Positions 10,701 to 20,147 of a stretch of 64,000 nt of DNA are shown here, piece by piece; the stretch's first letter is position 1, and each line of letters starts with the position of its first letter. The stretch comes from Oopsacas minuta (Eukaryota > Porifera > Hexactinellida > Lyssacinosida > Leucopsacidae): NCBI GenBank assembly GCA_024704765.1, contig JAKMXF010000210.1, positions 620,001-684,000 on the forward strand, read 5' to 3'. A program made the position numbers and the translations under genes. The notes under the pieces are model-generated. The model did no database searches. It saw nothing but the letters and a program-made list of their open reading frames with translations, and was not told the DNA's origin.

Positions 10701-13076
10701 TCCCCTGTATGGCACAGATTACCACACCTCCTCTCAGTGTTAGCTGCTTCAACTCGTAACAAAAATTCTGATATCTTGACCCTATCTACTGGACTCATGT
10801 CTATAAAAGTATCACATACCTATCCGCTAGCTAGTTACTATGCAGTATGTAATGCTAGAGAGCAGGACTGTACAGGATCACTACCTCTAATACAGTTCTC
10901 TCAAGCTCTGTTTGATTCTTATAACAGCTGGGGTTGTTATGATCCAGATTGTATCATAGAATCTAATAGATTTGAATCTGTAGAATGCTCTGGTGTAGTC
11001 ATAACTACTTCTCAACTGGATAAACAATCCTACCTCCTACCTAATGAATATTCTACTCAGGTTCTGTCTAATATCCTGTCAGTTAGTCTATTACATCCTG
11101 CTACTTACCAACAGCTAGATGTGACAAATGTCAGTATAACCCTTCAGATTGGTATAGTCCCTTCTACCTACTTGTGTGCATTATGGAGTAGTTCTACTCT
11201 TGAGTGGGATACTAGCATGTGTGATACCTTCCCTATAGATAACTCAACTGTCAGTTGTCAATGTAAGACCTCTGGTACTGTAGCAGTAGTTACTACCTGT
11301 CCTGCAGGAAGCTATGGTTCCTTATGTTTTGACATTTGTCCACATGGTTTATGGGGAGACAAATGCACAGAGACTTGTGTTTGCTCTGAGAACTCTAATT
11401 GTCTTCCAATAGACGGATTCTGTGACTGCTTTCCTGGCTACATTGACTCAGGATGTTATACACAGTGCAATGAGTGGATGTATGGAAAATATTGTACAGA
11501 GACTTGTGATTGCTACGGAGTTAATAGCATCAGTTGTAATCACATTAGTGGAGAGTGTGATTGTAAAATAGGGTTCAGAGGTGACGATTGTGCCACTACT
11601 TGTTACCCTGGTACATGGGGGTACATGTGTGCCGAGGAGTGTACCTGTCAAAGCACTGGAGGATGTGATTTTATAGATGGTACATGTATTTGTGAAGCAG
11701 GCTACACTGGAATAGATTGTGGTACTCCTTGCTCTTTATGGAAGTTTGGTTATGACTGTGCTTATAACTGTACTTGTGATATAGATCATACCACCATATG
11801 TAGGTCTACGGATGGGGTGTGTATCTGTAACTCCTCGTATATAGGAGCTAATTGTGGTACATTACTTGTAGTTACAGAGGATCCTATTGATCCTATGATT
11901 ATTATCGTGGGTATTGTCATTATAGTGGTTGTGGTTATAATTGTTGTTATTATCCTTATCTGTGTGGTAGTCTTGATTGTGATCTGTTGCAAGAAGAGGA
12001 ATAGAAGAGTGGTAGCTATTTCTCCTGATAAAGTTCCTTTATACTACTACAAACCTGATTGGAGTAGACATTCACAAGAGAGACTTAGTCCTATCTCCAA
12101 TAAACAGGTTGATTATCAAGAATTCGTGTCTACTAAGGTGGAGAGTGAGGTGCTAGTTTCCGGTGGGAGGAAGGATAGTGATTCAATGTTAGAAGAGGAG
12201 GATTACTGGTATTTTATAGAGGTTGTAATTGTAGATGACAGAGATTGCTGGAGACCTAACTCACAGAAGGGTACCTCACAAGCCTCTGAGACACCCTTCC
12301 AAGTACCTGAGAGACCTGAGATCGGTATGCTGTCTCTATCAGGACGGTACTCAAATGAAGGGAAATATGACAATATGTTTGATAAGTTTCCAGAGCCTGT
12401 CTTGCTACCGAGAGAAGGCAATACCCTAACAGATTTAAGAGAAGCATTCGTGGATTCTGGATTGTGGTTAGGCGGACCTTTTCAGTTCTTGAAAAAGAAC
12501 ATAGCTTACATGTTTATATCGTTAGCTAACGAGGATGACTGCGAATTGTCTGCTCTGGAAGATAACAAAATATACATACAACGAGTCAAAGATGAGGATG
12601 CAGTTATGATGGAGCTTTGTGTGTGTGGGAGAGTATCGCAGTTTGACTGTCAGTGCGGGATAAGAGGTTACTGTGGAGAAGACTGTCAGACAAAAGACTG
12701 GGATGAACATCTTCCTCTGTGCTTAAAAGCGCAGAATGTTGAGGATGATGCTAACATGTCGCTTAATGTGACAATGGCTAATAGCTTGGATAACTATCTT
12801 ATAGAAGAGTCATCGCAACCAGCTGATATAAAATTAGCTCAAAGCTCTCATTTAGAGCAGATAGGAGAGAGTGATCAAGAAGGAGAGGCTATTCCTCTAC
12901 CCCCTTCTCCTATTCATGTCCTCCCTAAGGTACATGAGAAACCATCTTTCCCAGATATGGAGGAGGTACCTGTAACTAAATCTGAAGTTGATCTGCTTGA
13001 TACTAATCCTAAGACAGATGAGGTTGTGGTTATTGATGTACATGAAGACAAGAGACGACGCTTTGTTACTGACTAG
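7719..13076 (+). CDS. Large single-pass receptor: IPT, REJ/PKD-like, EGF repeats, TM, MYND-like finger
   Basis: A single open exon encodes 1785 aa. Residues 1-18 are a signal peptide. An IPT/TIG domain follows at about 20-110 (INPLSGPTSGGTVVSVWGTG) and a second one is likely near 130-215. A REJ/PKD-like segment is centred near 530-570 (IIDGSGSFDPSQHSLTYSW). Cys-rich EGF repeats of the MEGF/tenascin type span about 1190-1380, then a strongly hydrophobic Ile/Val membrane helix at about 1392-1424 followed by CCKKRNRR. The cytoplasmic tail of about 360 aa ends with a MYND-like zinc finger (residues 1634-1668) whose second half is canonical (C-x3-C-x7-H-x3-C) but whose first two Cys pairs are CxC instead of CxxC. 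The extracellular plan suggests adhesion or ligand reception at the cell surface; partners are unknown. No orthologue is recognised. The ATG follows TTTTAG by one base. Confidence 0.8.
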   Translation: MKLVILIILCLIITTSLSIEITRINPLSGPTSGGTVVSVWGTGFIGGAGGAVCYWQGEGGNFGASSDITANINDSYLECTLPSLETIDSFQRISVGKDYVEIDFYISHNQTLSANSFSFIFFNLSRLYVTNLSPQEGLYTQSQDVTFSVHNLYYTDELVCILLQGIYPITGVTLGSIDVVTCQIPSVSYSRREQVFLSLNGDVFGIIPPAVDNSLYFIFYNDAPEVVVSYSTSLTLLFLNFDREVETGGRDQVNSNLPPDCALLFTELSLNQLGSDAVCNWDNYHQRRLVIELTHLTSLRGVSRIFYTSTQSIRTRYAAYSYILEDSSPILQDNTLPIPALHTYSHIPTCGSMEFNAISSQLGGSQDLVASWSVSADDQVAEQLISEFTSQSGLQWSLPVSLFESAVTYTVNLSLNNFIDNSIVYSIFLTESPADLPSVIIHSHIPGTLYTHRDTLILVTVDIPVCLSITHSPLSFSWTLSNPVTSPLTSSLPVLFIPANMLNMSNQITYTLSDGNKSLTSLFSIDLTLGDPVALILGGDIRTHYLEEDLIIDGSGSFDPSQHSLTYSWTCVDTEGLTPCEDNNNNLLITQDSNKQYMFEQVKLRESVIQFSLVVVTSDSRISATSYLTVHISSSTPDLIYFNPISYLRVPVNQLTLVTGWVRSSSPLNTLLISTEKDVVDDQYYYDYSPDLEVEYISFISLPSLYQLPYDSIYLPTMRLTQFSFLIPLIYLATRQKFRLMASLSCDSISTAIAKMDILIDSAPHLGGITHSSYMNNGVEVYSMIASGWIDTPSALPLKYRYGIRQESEVHWLTPSTTLSQLDTPLLCSISGELPLILEVENSIGSVVLYPYEIFISTHDDVIGALDKVKQKLVYGYNVMSGLSIVSSIIYFYKIEEQLIPTDIADTLWVYIMSAYWSILPQERSFTRHVIFLITEFILQVNIPSATQTEEIFDVLEHSLTSVISCSVDISDRGITTQLFNNTFAAIAKLDTPDSPVWHRLPHLLSVLAASTRNKNSDILTLSTGLMSIKVSHTYPLASYYAVCNAREQDCTGSLPLIQFSQALFDSYNSWGCYDPDCIIESNRFESVECSGVVITTSQLDKQSYLLPNEYSTQVLSNILSVSLLHPATYQQLDVTNVSITLQIGIVPSTYLCALWSSSTLEWDTSMCDTFPIDNSTVSCQCKTSGTVAVVTTCPAGSYGSLCFDICPHGLWGDKCTETCVCSENSNCLPIDGFCDCFPGYIDSGCYTQCNEWMYGKYCTETCDCYGVNSISCNHISGECDCKIGFRGDDCATTCYPGTWGYMCAEECTCQSTGGCDFIDGTCICEAGYTGIDCGTPCSLWKFGYDCAYNCTCDIDHTTICRSTDGVCICNSSYIGANCGTLLVVTEDPIDPMIIIVGIVIIVVVVIIVVIILICVVVLIVICCKKRNRRVVAISPDKVPLYYYKPDWSRHSQERLSPISNKQVDYQEFVSTKVESEVLVSGGRKDSDSMLEEEDYWYFIEVVIVDDRDCWRPNSQKGTSQASETPFQVPERPEIGMLSLSGRYSNEGKYDNMFDKFPEPVLLPREGNTLTDLREAFVDSGLWLGGPFQFLKKNIAYMFISLANEDDCELSALEDNKIYIQRVKDEDAVMMELCVCGRVSQFDCQCGIRGYCGEDCQTKDWDEHLPLCLKAQNVEDDANMSLNVTMANSLDNYLIEESSQPADIKLAQSSHLEQIGESDQEGEAIPLPPSPIHVLPKVHEKPSFPDMEEVPVTKSEVDLLDTNPKTDEVVVIDVHEDKRRRFVTD

Positions 13077-13211
13077 AGAGAATCAAAAGTAACAACTAAT
13101 TATACTTTTATTTGATAATTTTATCTTCTTTTTATTATTTTGTAAGGTTGTATTGGATTTATAATTAACTACGGGGGAATTAGCTAGTGATACAAACTTA
13201 TAATATTAGAT

Positions 13212-14297
13212 ATGAGTTCTGAGAAGGGATCATGGTTAGAATCTAAAGAAGGTCCAAAACGTAGTTTACAGGCCGAGAAGGCGTGGTCATCTGTCGCATT
13301 CCAACAGCACCTCGATAAGCAATACAAAATTAATCTGTCTGTATCTAAAATTAATAATAAACAGGCTAGAACTAAGATCACACGCTATAACAATAGTACC
13401 AATAGAACTACATCCCGATCACTAGTGAATGCTAAATCAGCTGTAAATAATGATAATACTCCTGATTCGGAGGAGGAGTACTCCTTATCAGATCTACATG
13501 CCCAGGAACTGTCATTAGCACAAAAACTGGGACTAGTAGAGCGTCCTCCCTCTCTCCTTACAGAGGAGCAGTGGGCGGAAATAAAAGGAGTTTCCAACGC
13601 TAGACTAGACTCTGCTAACCCCTGTCCTATTTGTAAGGATCAATTCAATCTCCATGCTCAGTTGTTACTCTCATGCTCTCACATATTCCATAAGAGCTGC
13701 ATAGAGAGTTATGAGAGGTTTGTACAGCAAAAAATCTGTCCTGTTTGTAGATGTACTGAGTATCAGGCTAGAGTAGTATTTGAGGGCGCTAAGTACACTA
13801 GAGATAGAGCTGCTGTACTGATACAGTCCTGCTGGAGAGGTTACAGAGCTAAATTAGAGTATAGGAAACTACAGGATCTAAATCCTCCAAAACACCCCTC
13901 ACTTAGGAAGAAATTCTTTACACACAAACTAGCTACACTTACTGACCAGTATATGCAACAATGTGTCAAACGTGAACACGAAATAGACAGTTTTATTGAA
14001 GAGCTAGACGGCACCCTAAACTATAGCAGGAAGACTTTAGCTAGCTTTGACCAGTACCTGAATAATTTAGAACCTAGTCAGTGGGTAGTAATCAGAGATA
14101 AGGCAATGAGTAGAGGGGAGCAGGAGTGTCCTATTTGTCTCACACCGCTCTTCCATTCTAAGGAAGTTGTTCTCTTGTCATGTTCTCACTTATTTCACAC
14201 TCCCTGTCTAGATTCATTCGAACAGTTTGCAATCTTCACGCCGTTTGCATGCCCTGTCTGCAGAAGCACTTACCAGAAGATACAAGTCACTGAATAA
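13212..14297 (+). CDS. RNF32: RING finger protein 32 (two RING-H2 domains and an IQ motif)
   Basis: The 361-aa single-exon protein matches RNF32 in length (human 362) and plan. A first RING-H2 lies at about 138-178 (CPICKDQF, SCSHIFHKSC, ICPVC), an IQ calmodulin-binding motif at about 199-218 (AAVLIQSCWRGYRAK), and a second RING-H2 at about 306-352 (CPICLTPLF, SCSHLFHTPC, ACPVC). RING-H2 domains usually recruit E2 ubiquitin-conjugating enzymes, so a calmodulin-sensitive ubiquitin ligase is plausible; the vertebrate protein is mainly expressed in testis. All expected zinc ligands are present in both RINGs. The ATG is two bases after ATATTAG, and the gene starts 135 bases after the receptor stop on the same strand. 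Confidence 0.92.
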   Translation: MSSEKGSWLESKEGPKRSLQAEKAWSSVAFQQHLDKQYKINLSVSKINNKQARTKITRYNNSTNRTTSRSLVNAKSAVNNDNTPDSEEEYSLSDLHAQELSLAQKLGLVERPPSLLTEEQWAEIKGVSNARLDSANPCPICKDQFNLHAQLLLSCSHIFHKSCIESYERFVQQKICPVCRCTEYQARVVFEGAKYTRDRAAVLIQSCWRGYRAKLEYRKLQDLNPPKHPSLRKKFFTHKLATLTDQYMQQCVKREHEIDSFIEELDGTLNYSRKTLASFDQYLNNLEPSQWVVIRDKAMSRGEQECPICLTPLFHSKEVVLLSCSHLFHTPCLDSFEQFAIFTPFACPVCRSTYQKIQVTE

Positions 14298-14412
14298 TGT
14301 TGTGTAGCATCAATATCCTACCTATCACATTCTTATTAGGCACTTGTATAAATTCTATACTTCTATTATATTACAAACTGATTTATCAACTTTACATATT
14401 CAGAATTCAATT

Positions 14413-14778
14413 ATGTTAACAACTAGATTAGCTATTTCCCTTCAGAGAACTAAAGGTTTTCAAAAGCTTCCTAAACACTTGCGATCATATCTCCTCACTC
14501 CTGCAGGTCCTCTGACCATATTTTTCTGGGCTCCTGCTTTCAAATGGGCACTAGTAATCGCTGGGATTGCTGACCTGGCTAGACCAGTAGAAAAGATAAG
14601 TTCTACTCAATCGACAGCTCTAGCTGCTACAGGGTTTATCTGGTCTAGATACTCATTCGTCATTATTCCTAAGAATTGGCTGCTATTTACAGTCAATATA
14701 TTTGTTGGTATAACTGGGCTTACCCAGCTATCTCGTGTCTATGTCTACAGACAATCACTCAAACACAAAGATTCTTAG
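14413..14778 (+). CDS. MPC2: Mitochondrial pyruvate carrier subunit 2
   Basis: This encodes 121 aa, the usual MPC2 size. MPC1 and MPC2 form a heterodimer in the inner mitochondrial membrane that imports pyruvate. Family motifs are evident: LTPAGPLTIFFWAPAFKW, an IAGIADLARP segment, and FIWSRYSFVIIPKNW, with two to three membrane helices. The first possible Met in the open frame with good similarity is at 14413, nine bases after a CATATTCAG site. The gene is 115 bases downstream of RNF32 and 244 upstream of D-lactate dehydrogenase, another enzyme feeding mitochondrial pyruvate. This adjacency is suggestive of co-expression but not proof. Confidence 0.93.
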   Translation: MLTTRLAISLQRTKGFQKLPKHLRSYLLTPAGPLTIFFWAPAFKWALVIAGIADLARPVEKISSTQSTALAATGFIWSRYSFVIIPKNWLLFTVNIFVGITGLTQLSRVYVYRQSLKHKDS

Positions 14779-15022
14779 AACAGATCTTATATAAAATACG
14801 AAAGTAAAGTGCGGGTATATATCACAGTTTTTGCATGCGCATATTATATAATTTATTGATGTAATCATTCATTCGCCAATATGTTTGTTTCCTCACGTTG
14901 TAGAATCTGTAGAAATATTATTAAACTAGTCCATATGTAGAATCTTTCCAACTACTACTATGTGATAAAACACTTTATTTCATCCACTATTAGCAGCAGT
15001 TAAGACTCATCAGCTGATAGAT

Positions 15023-16689
15023 ATGTCTACTTGGCTGAGACTGCTAAACAGCTGGAAGTTACAAACTCGCTTCACACTCCTAAATCATATCAATTGTATA
15101 AGGTATTCTAGTAGAATATCAGATGAGTTATTAGATAAGGCTAGATCTATTGTAGGAGATAATAACTTTACTATTTCAGAAGCTGCTAGACTACTGCATG
15201 GTAGAGATGAGAGTTATCACGTCCCCCTACCCCCTGACCTCATCCTTTTCCCTACTTCAACAAAACAGGTTTTCATATATAGCTATACTTATTTTATGAG
15301 CTAGTTTGTGTTATACAATCTTAGTCATATTTTAGGTGTCAGAAATCGCGAAACTTTGCACTATACACAAGATCCCTATGATTCCGTTTGGTACAGGCAC
15401 TGGACTGGAGGGGGGTGTGGGTGCTACCAGAGGAGGCGTGACGTTAAATATGACACGCATGGATCAAATATTAGAAGTTAGTACTGATGATCTATTCGCT
15501 ACTGTGAGACCAGGAGTTACTCGTAGTCGTCTTAACAACCACATACGGGATACTGGAATGTGGTTTCCTATTGATCCTGGAGCTGATGCTAGTCTATGTG
15601 GTATGGTGGTGACTAGCGCATCAGGGACTAATGCAGTGCGATACGGGACTATGAAGGAGAATGTTATTAATATGGAAGTAGTGCTGGCTAACGGTGACGT
15701 CATAAATACTTCAGGGACAGACTGTAGAGCTAAGAAGTCATCAGCTGGGTATAATCTCACTGGTCTATTTGTTGGTTAGTTAGACATAATAGATATATAA
15801 ATAATATGTATACTATAATTATGTGCTATAGGTTGTGAAGGTACGCTAGGAATTATGACAGCTGCTACATTAAGACTATATGGTATACCAGAGTCTGTGT
15901 CTAGTGCAGTATGCTCCTTCCCTTCAGTATATGATGCAATCAGTACTGCTACCATGGTAATACAAGCTGGTATACCTGTAGCTAGGTTAGAGTTCTTAGA
16001 TGATGTCATGATGTCTGCGTGTAACAAATATTCAGGTTTGTATAAATCATTATATTCCTGTGTAGCAGGCTATATTGAAATATTGTTATAGCTTATAAAT
16101 AGGATTGTCTTATGATGAAACAGCCTCTCTATTCCTTGAGTTCCATGGTTCTAGCAATTCTGTGGAAGAACAGGCAGAATTAGCCAAAGAAATTGCGAAA
16201 GATAACAACTCTGGAGAGTTCCAATGGACTACAGACCCAGAAGAGAGGAGCAGACTGTGGAAAGCTAGACACGATGCTCTATACGCATCAAAAGCCCTTC
16301 TACCTGGTTGTGAGGTATATATTACAGATGTATGTGTACCTATGTCTAATCTACCAGATGTTATAGTTAAGAGCAAACAGGCTATAAGTGAGTCAGGTTG
16401 TATAGCGCCTATTGTGGGACATGTAGGGGATGGTAATTTCCATTGCTGCTTCCTGCTGAAGCCTGGAGATAATGAGGAGCTTAAAAAGGTGAGAGAAATC
16501 GCGATGTGGATGGGTAGGCTAGCGATTAGTGCAAGAGGTACATGTACAGGGGAGCATGGGGTGGGTAGAGGTAAGATCCAGTTGGTACAGGAACAATACG
16601 GAGAGGATGGGATCAGTTTAATGAGGAACATTAAGTTTGCTCTTGATCCTGATAATATTATGAACCCTGGTAAAGTTATTACTTTATAA
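15023..16689 (+). CDS. LDHD: D-lactate dehydrogenase, mitochondrial, four exons
   Basis: FAD-dependent oxidation of D-lactate (and related D-2-hydroxyacids) to pyruvate in mitochondria. Exons 15023-15268, 15336-15774, 15832-16035 and 16103-16689 join to 491 aa (human 507). The N-terminus, rich in Arg, Leu and Ser, looks like a mitochondrial presequence (residues 1-30). The FAD-binding domain shows [11 protein letters not shown] and VTLNMTRM; the C-terminal FAD-oxidase domain shows GHVGDGNFH with its metal- and substrate-binding histidines, [13 protein letters not shown] and the terminal [10 protein letters not shown]. All three introns are 57-67 bp. The joins restore the family sequence [10 protein letters not shown]. 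No damage is seen. Confidence 0.95.
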
Positions 16690-16783
16690 TATAATACGTA
16701 TGCTGTTTCTTAGTTATATTATATGCTAGCTATATTTAATTATTATTATTATTATTGCATTATGCATTAGCTAGTTATAGTTA

Positions 16784-17731
16784 ATGGCAAATCGATTCCG
16801 TGCATTGAGTAATGATAGTCGTGACGTAAAAGAGAGCGGAATAAAGGTTAGAAACACACGTCACCCCACAGTCCCCTCTAATATAATCAGGTCAGGTTTC
16901 CTAACCAAACTGTCAGGAGGATTATTCAAGAGCTGGCAACGTAGATTCTTCGTATTAAATCCTCAATGTTTGAGTTATTTTAGAGATGAGAGAGAGGTCA
17001 GGGATCAGGGTAAAGAGCCATCTAAACGTCTATTCTTAAGTGATGTAAACTCTGTCACTGGAGAGTGTTCCGATTACAAACGATCCTTCCTTGTAGTTAT
17101 TAATCTTAACAAGGGCATGTGGGTTGTACAGGCTGCTAGTGTAGAGGATCAGGAGAAATGGATTGAAGTACTTATACATGCAATAGAGGCAGATAGAGCT
17201 GCTGAGCAGAACTGTCCTAAGAGGCTTAGCATGAAGAGAGTGAATGAAGATACCAAACGAGTACTGCTGGTTAAGGAAGAAGGGAGTATTGGCTGTACTG
17301 TTAAGAAAGCTGGAGAATTCTTAATTGTATCTAGAATTATTGAAGGTTCTTATATAGCTCGTACTGGTATACTCCGTCCTGATGATGAAATACTTGAGAT
17401 AGATGGAGATAGTGTTAAGAACAAGAGTATAGAGGAAGTAATAGATTTGATACGATCTGCTCCTGAGTCTATTCTAGCTACTATACGTCCATTTAGACCT
17501 ATACCTAGAGTACATGACACCTCTCCCTCTAGCTACACACAGGTAGCTCCTTTTTCTGTTGGAAAATCAAAGAGTGTCCCTTCAAGGGGTCCCTCCGCCT
17601 CTCTCCCTCCCATCCCCACAAACAGTTCTGTTCCCCTAAACTATGCTGATATAGACACGGAGAATTATTCAGCAGATGTACCATCTTTGTACTGTAACAT
17701 AGTTGTACCAGATGTAAAGAAGATTCTCTAA
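16784..17731 (+). CDS. PH-PDZ adaptor-like protein
   Basis: A single exon encodes 315 aa. A pleckstrin homology domain lies at about 35-130 (SGFLTKLSGG, SWQRRFFVLN, and a closing KWIEVLIHAI helix), which suggests phosphoinositide or membrane binding. A PDZ domain follows at about 163-242 (GCTVKKAGEFLIVSRIIEG, DEILEIDGDSV, VIDLIRS); its GCTV loop replaces the usual GLGF carboxylate-binding loop. The last 70 residues are Pro/Ser-rich with several Tyr. The order PH then PDZ in a short protein does not match a family I can name; syntrophins combine these domains differently. A scaffold at the membrane is a reasonable inference. It lies 94 bases after LDHD; the ATG follows TTATAG by three bases. 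Confidence 0.8.
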   Translation: MANRFRALSNDSRDVKESGIKVRNTRHPTVPSNIIRSGFLTKLSGGLFKSWQRRFFVLNPQCLSYFRDEREVRDQGKEPSKRLFLSDVNSVTGECSDYKRSFLVVINLNKGMWVVQAASVEDQEKWIEVLIHAIEADRAAEQNCPKRLSMKRVNEDTKRVLLVKEEGSIGCTVKKAGEFLIVSRIIEGSYIARTGILRPDDEILEIDGDSVKNKSIEEVIDLIRSAPESILATIRPFRPIPRVHDTSPSSYTQVAPFSVGKSKSVPSRGPSASLPPIPTNSSVPLNYADIDTENYSADVPSLYCNIVVPDVKKIL

Positions 17732-17936
17732 TTAATCAGAAATTATTCAATGTCATCCCTTTCCTTATTTGTTTATTTTCAGGTTGTGTTTGTATATTTA
17801 TATGTTTTGTTTTGATATTTTATTAGTTTATTTGATGGGTCTTTATGTCTCTACAGGAATAAGATAAATCCCCATGCAACATTAATTTATTGTAACAGCT
17901 GTTTTATACTATTTTGTTTTAACAAGTTATTTTGTA

Positions 17937-19280
17937 ATGCCAAAACGTAAGAAGCGGTCATTCTTCCTTCCAGTTAAAAGCTCAGATAAAGTGAAACAGT
18001 CTAAGGTAACTACTACTGCAGCAGGAGACCTGTCAGAAGAGATTGACAGTGACAACCTTTCAGATCTAGATACAGAGTCTAAGAGACAGGAAGACAAGAA
18101 GAAGGTGAAGAAACCTGAGTTAGTTTCTGAAGAGACTCCACAAGAGAAAAGACTAAGGCTAGCTAAACAGTACATCTCAGAACTGGGAGAGGTAGGGGAA
18201 CCTGATCATCTGGAGCAAGATGGATTTGACTCTATAGGAGAGAGACTACAGCAAGAAGCACTGGAGCAGAGCGGGAGATTGTACAGACAGCTGTCTGACG
18301 TCATAAGAATAGACCCTACACCATCACACTCTATGGGAGCACATAAAGGATCAATAACGGCATTAGTTCTATCTCCTGATGAGACTGTATTATTCTCTGC
18401 CTGTAAGGATGCTGTACTTATCAAATGGGACCTGAGAGCTGCTATTAGACTAACTACATTCAATGATCCTCATAGATCTAATATTAAGCAATATCATTCT
18501 AGTCGTATTCTATCTCTAGCAGTATCCTCAGATGGTAAGCTGCTAGCTAGCGGAGGAACAGAATGTAAAGTGGAGATATGGAATGTGTCCTCTTGTGAAC
18601 ATATTCACACCTTCTCTGGGCACAAAGGAGCCGTTACAGGACTCACATTTCGCAGAGGAAGTTGTGATCTATACAGTGCTTCTGTAGACAGGACTGTTAA
18701 GGTATGGAATGCGGAATCTCTCACGTATGTTGAGACCCTGTTCGGACATGAATCAGCTATCACTGGGATAGATAGTCTACACGCTGAGAGAGCTGTAACG
18801 TCTGGAGGTCTAGATAGGTCATTGAGGGTGTGGAAAATCGCAGAAGAAACACAGCTGTTGTATCAATCATCTACATCAGCTATTGACTGTATTAAGTTTG
18901 TCACTAAAGATATGTTCGTTGCTGGTTCACAAGATGGGTCTATATATCTGTGGGGTGTGACTAAGAAGAGACCTTTATTCGTACAGGAGAAAGCTCATGA
19001 AGGGTGGATATCATCTCTCTATGCTGTATCCAGCTCAGATGTTATTATATCAGGGTCTAATGATGGATATGTTAGAATATGGAAACTAGATCAAAGCAAG
19101 AAATCTCTTGAACTAATTCACTCACTACCTGTAACAGGGTTTGTGAATTCTATCCTGATGACGTATAATGGAGATAAGCTAATCATTGGAGCGGGGAGAG
19201 AGCATAGACTGGGGAGATGGTTTTGTGATAAATCAGCCAAGAATGTTATTTTAATTTTAGAATTTAATCAACAAACTTAG
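17937..19280 (+). CDS. RRP9: U3 snoRNP-associated WD40 protein RRP9 (U3-55K)
   Basis: RRP9 binds U3 snoRNA in the nucleolar small-subunit processome and is needed for early pre-18S cleavages. The 447-aa protein starts with a Lys/Arg-rich nuclear/nucleolar signal (MPKRKKRSFF), an acidic stretch, and the family N-terminal helix region (RLRLAKQYISELG, LQQEALEQSGRL). About seven WD40 repeats fill residues 135-440 (GAHKGSITALVLSPDETVLF, HIHTFSGHKGAVTGL, RIWKLD). The length is close to the human protein (475 aa). It is a single exon with no anomaly. The first ATG of the open frame is used. Confidence 0.92.
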   Translation: MPKRKKRSFFLPVKSSDKVKQSKVTTTAAGDLSEEIDSDNLSDLDTESKRQEDKKKVKKPELVSEETPQEKRLRLAKQYISELGEVGEPDHLEQDGFDSIGERLQQEALEQSGRLYRQLSDVIRIDPTPSHSMGAHKGSITALVLSPDETVLFSACKDAVLIKWDLRAAIRLTTFNDPHRSNIKQYHSSRILSLAVSSDGKLLASGGTECKVEIWNVSSCEHIHTFSGHKGAVTGLTFRRGSCDLYSASVDRTVKVWNAESLTYVETLFGHESAITGIDSLHAERAVTSGGLDRSLRVWKIAEETQLLYQSSTSAIDCIKFVTKDMFVAGSQDGSIYLWGVTKKRPLFVQEKAHEGWISSLYAVSSSDVIISGSNDGYVRIWKLDQSKKSLELIHSLPVTGFVNSILMTYNGDKLIIGAGREHRLGRWFCDKSAKNVILILEFNQQT

Positions 19281-19412
19281 AATCCATTCAATTTAGAATA
19301 ATTCTTATTTTTATTGACTCATTCTTACACATAAAATTTAGTGTTAAATATTACACATTTTTAAGCAGGTTATTTCTATAGAATTTAAAAGTACGAATTA
19401 ATTTGAACAAGA

Positions 19413-20147
19413 ATGGCAGCAAAGTCGTATTTGATACGAATCGAGCCTGAAAATGAAATCAAATTCATAGGTCCCTTCGTCAACACGATAAGCACTACTC
19501 TAAAGGTTACTAACATCACTGACAGGAAGGTGTTCTTCAAAATAAAGACAACTGCCCCTCGTTCCTACTGTGTGAGACCTAACAATGGTCTTGTGTCGCC
19601 TAATGAGGCGAGTACAGTCCAGGTGATGCTACAGCCATTTGAGTACAATGTTGACGACAAAGACAGGATGAAACATAAGTTCATGGTGCAATCTAGATAC
19701 GCCCCCGATGAAGCTACTGTTGCTGATAGTGACAACGCATTTAAGGACCTTCAAGCTGGAGTAGAGATATTCGATGCTAGACTAAAGTGTGTATTCGAAA
19801 TTCCTGCTAAATCAGATGACCACATATCATCTACAAACGATACTTCTGTTACTTCCCCTGAGAAACAGCCCAGTCAGGAGCCTATAGTCTCATCAGTGGG
19901 AGTATCATCACTTGGACGTGGTGGTTCTACAGAGGTAGATTCAACTAAAATAGCGGTTGAAATAGATACACTACGTAGACGTAATACAAGTCTATTGGAG
20001 GAGAATGCTAAGCTAAAGAAGTCTACATATGAGAACAGAGCTCGTGTTTCACAGACTCAGAAGCCTGCTAGTACATTCAGTCTCCTGAATATCCTCTTAG
20101 CTCTAATGATTCTAGTCCTGGGGTGGATTATAGGGAGGTCTTTCTAG
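19413..20147 (+). CDS. VAPB: VAMP-associated protein (VAPA/VAPB type)
   Basis: An ER tail-anchored receptor that binds FFAT motifs of lipid-transfer proteins at membrane contact sites. The 244 aa comprise an MSP domain at 1-125 (EPENEIKFIGPF, TTAPRSYCVRPNNG, LVSPNEASTVQVMLQPF), a Ser/Thr linker, a short coiled coil at about 170-205 (IDTLRRRNTSLLEENAKL) and a C-terminal membrane helix at about 222-241 (LLNILLALMILVLGWIIG). Length and order match VAPA/VAPB (about 240-250 aa). The basic FFAT-binding surface of the MSP domain (KTTAPRSY) is present. Which of the two vertebrate paralogues it equals cannot be said; it probably predates their split. Confidence 0.93.
   Translation: MAAKSYLIRIEPENEIKFIGPFVNTISTTLKVTNITDRKVFFKIKTTAPRSYCVRPNNGLVSPNEASTVQVMLQPFEYNVDDKDRMKHKFMVQSRYAPDEATVADSDNAFKDLQAGVEIFDARLKCVFEIPAKSDDHISSTNDTSVTSPEKQPSQEPIVSSVGVSSLGRGGSTEVDSTKIAVEIDTLRRRNTSLLEENAKLKKSTYENRARVSQTQKPASTFSLLNILLALMILVLGWIIGRSF

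Noticed and set aside
15464-15760. Antisense open frame over LDHD exon 2
   Set aside because: It is the complement of a secure coding exon and shows no independent feature; the same applies to other long antisense frames over the lamin, AF4/FMR2-family and RBM genes.
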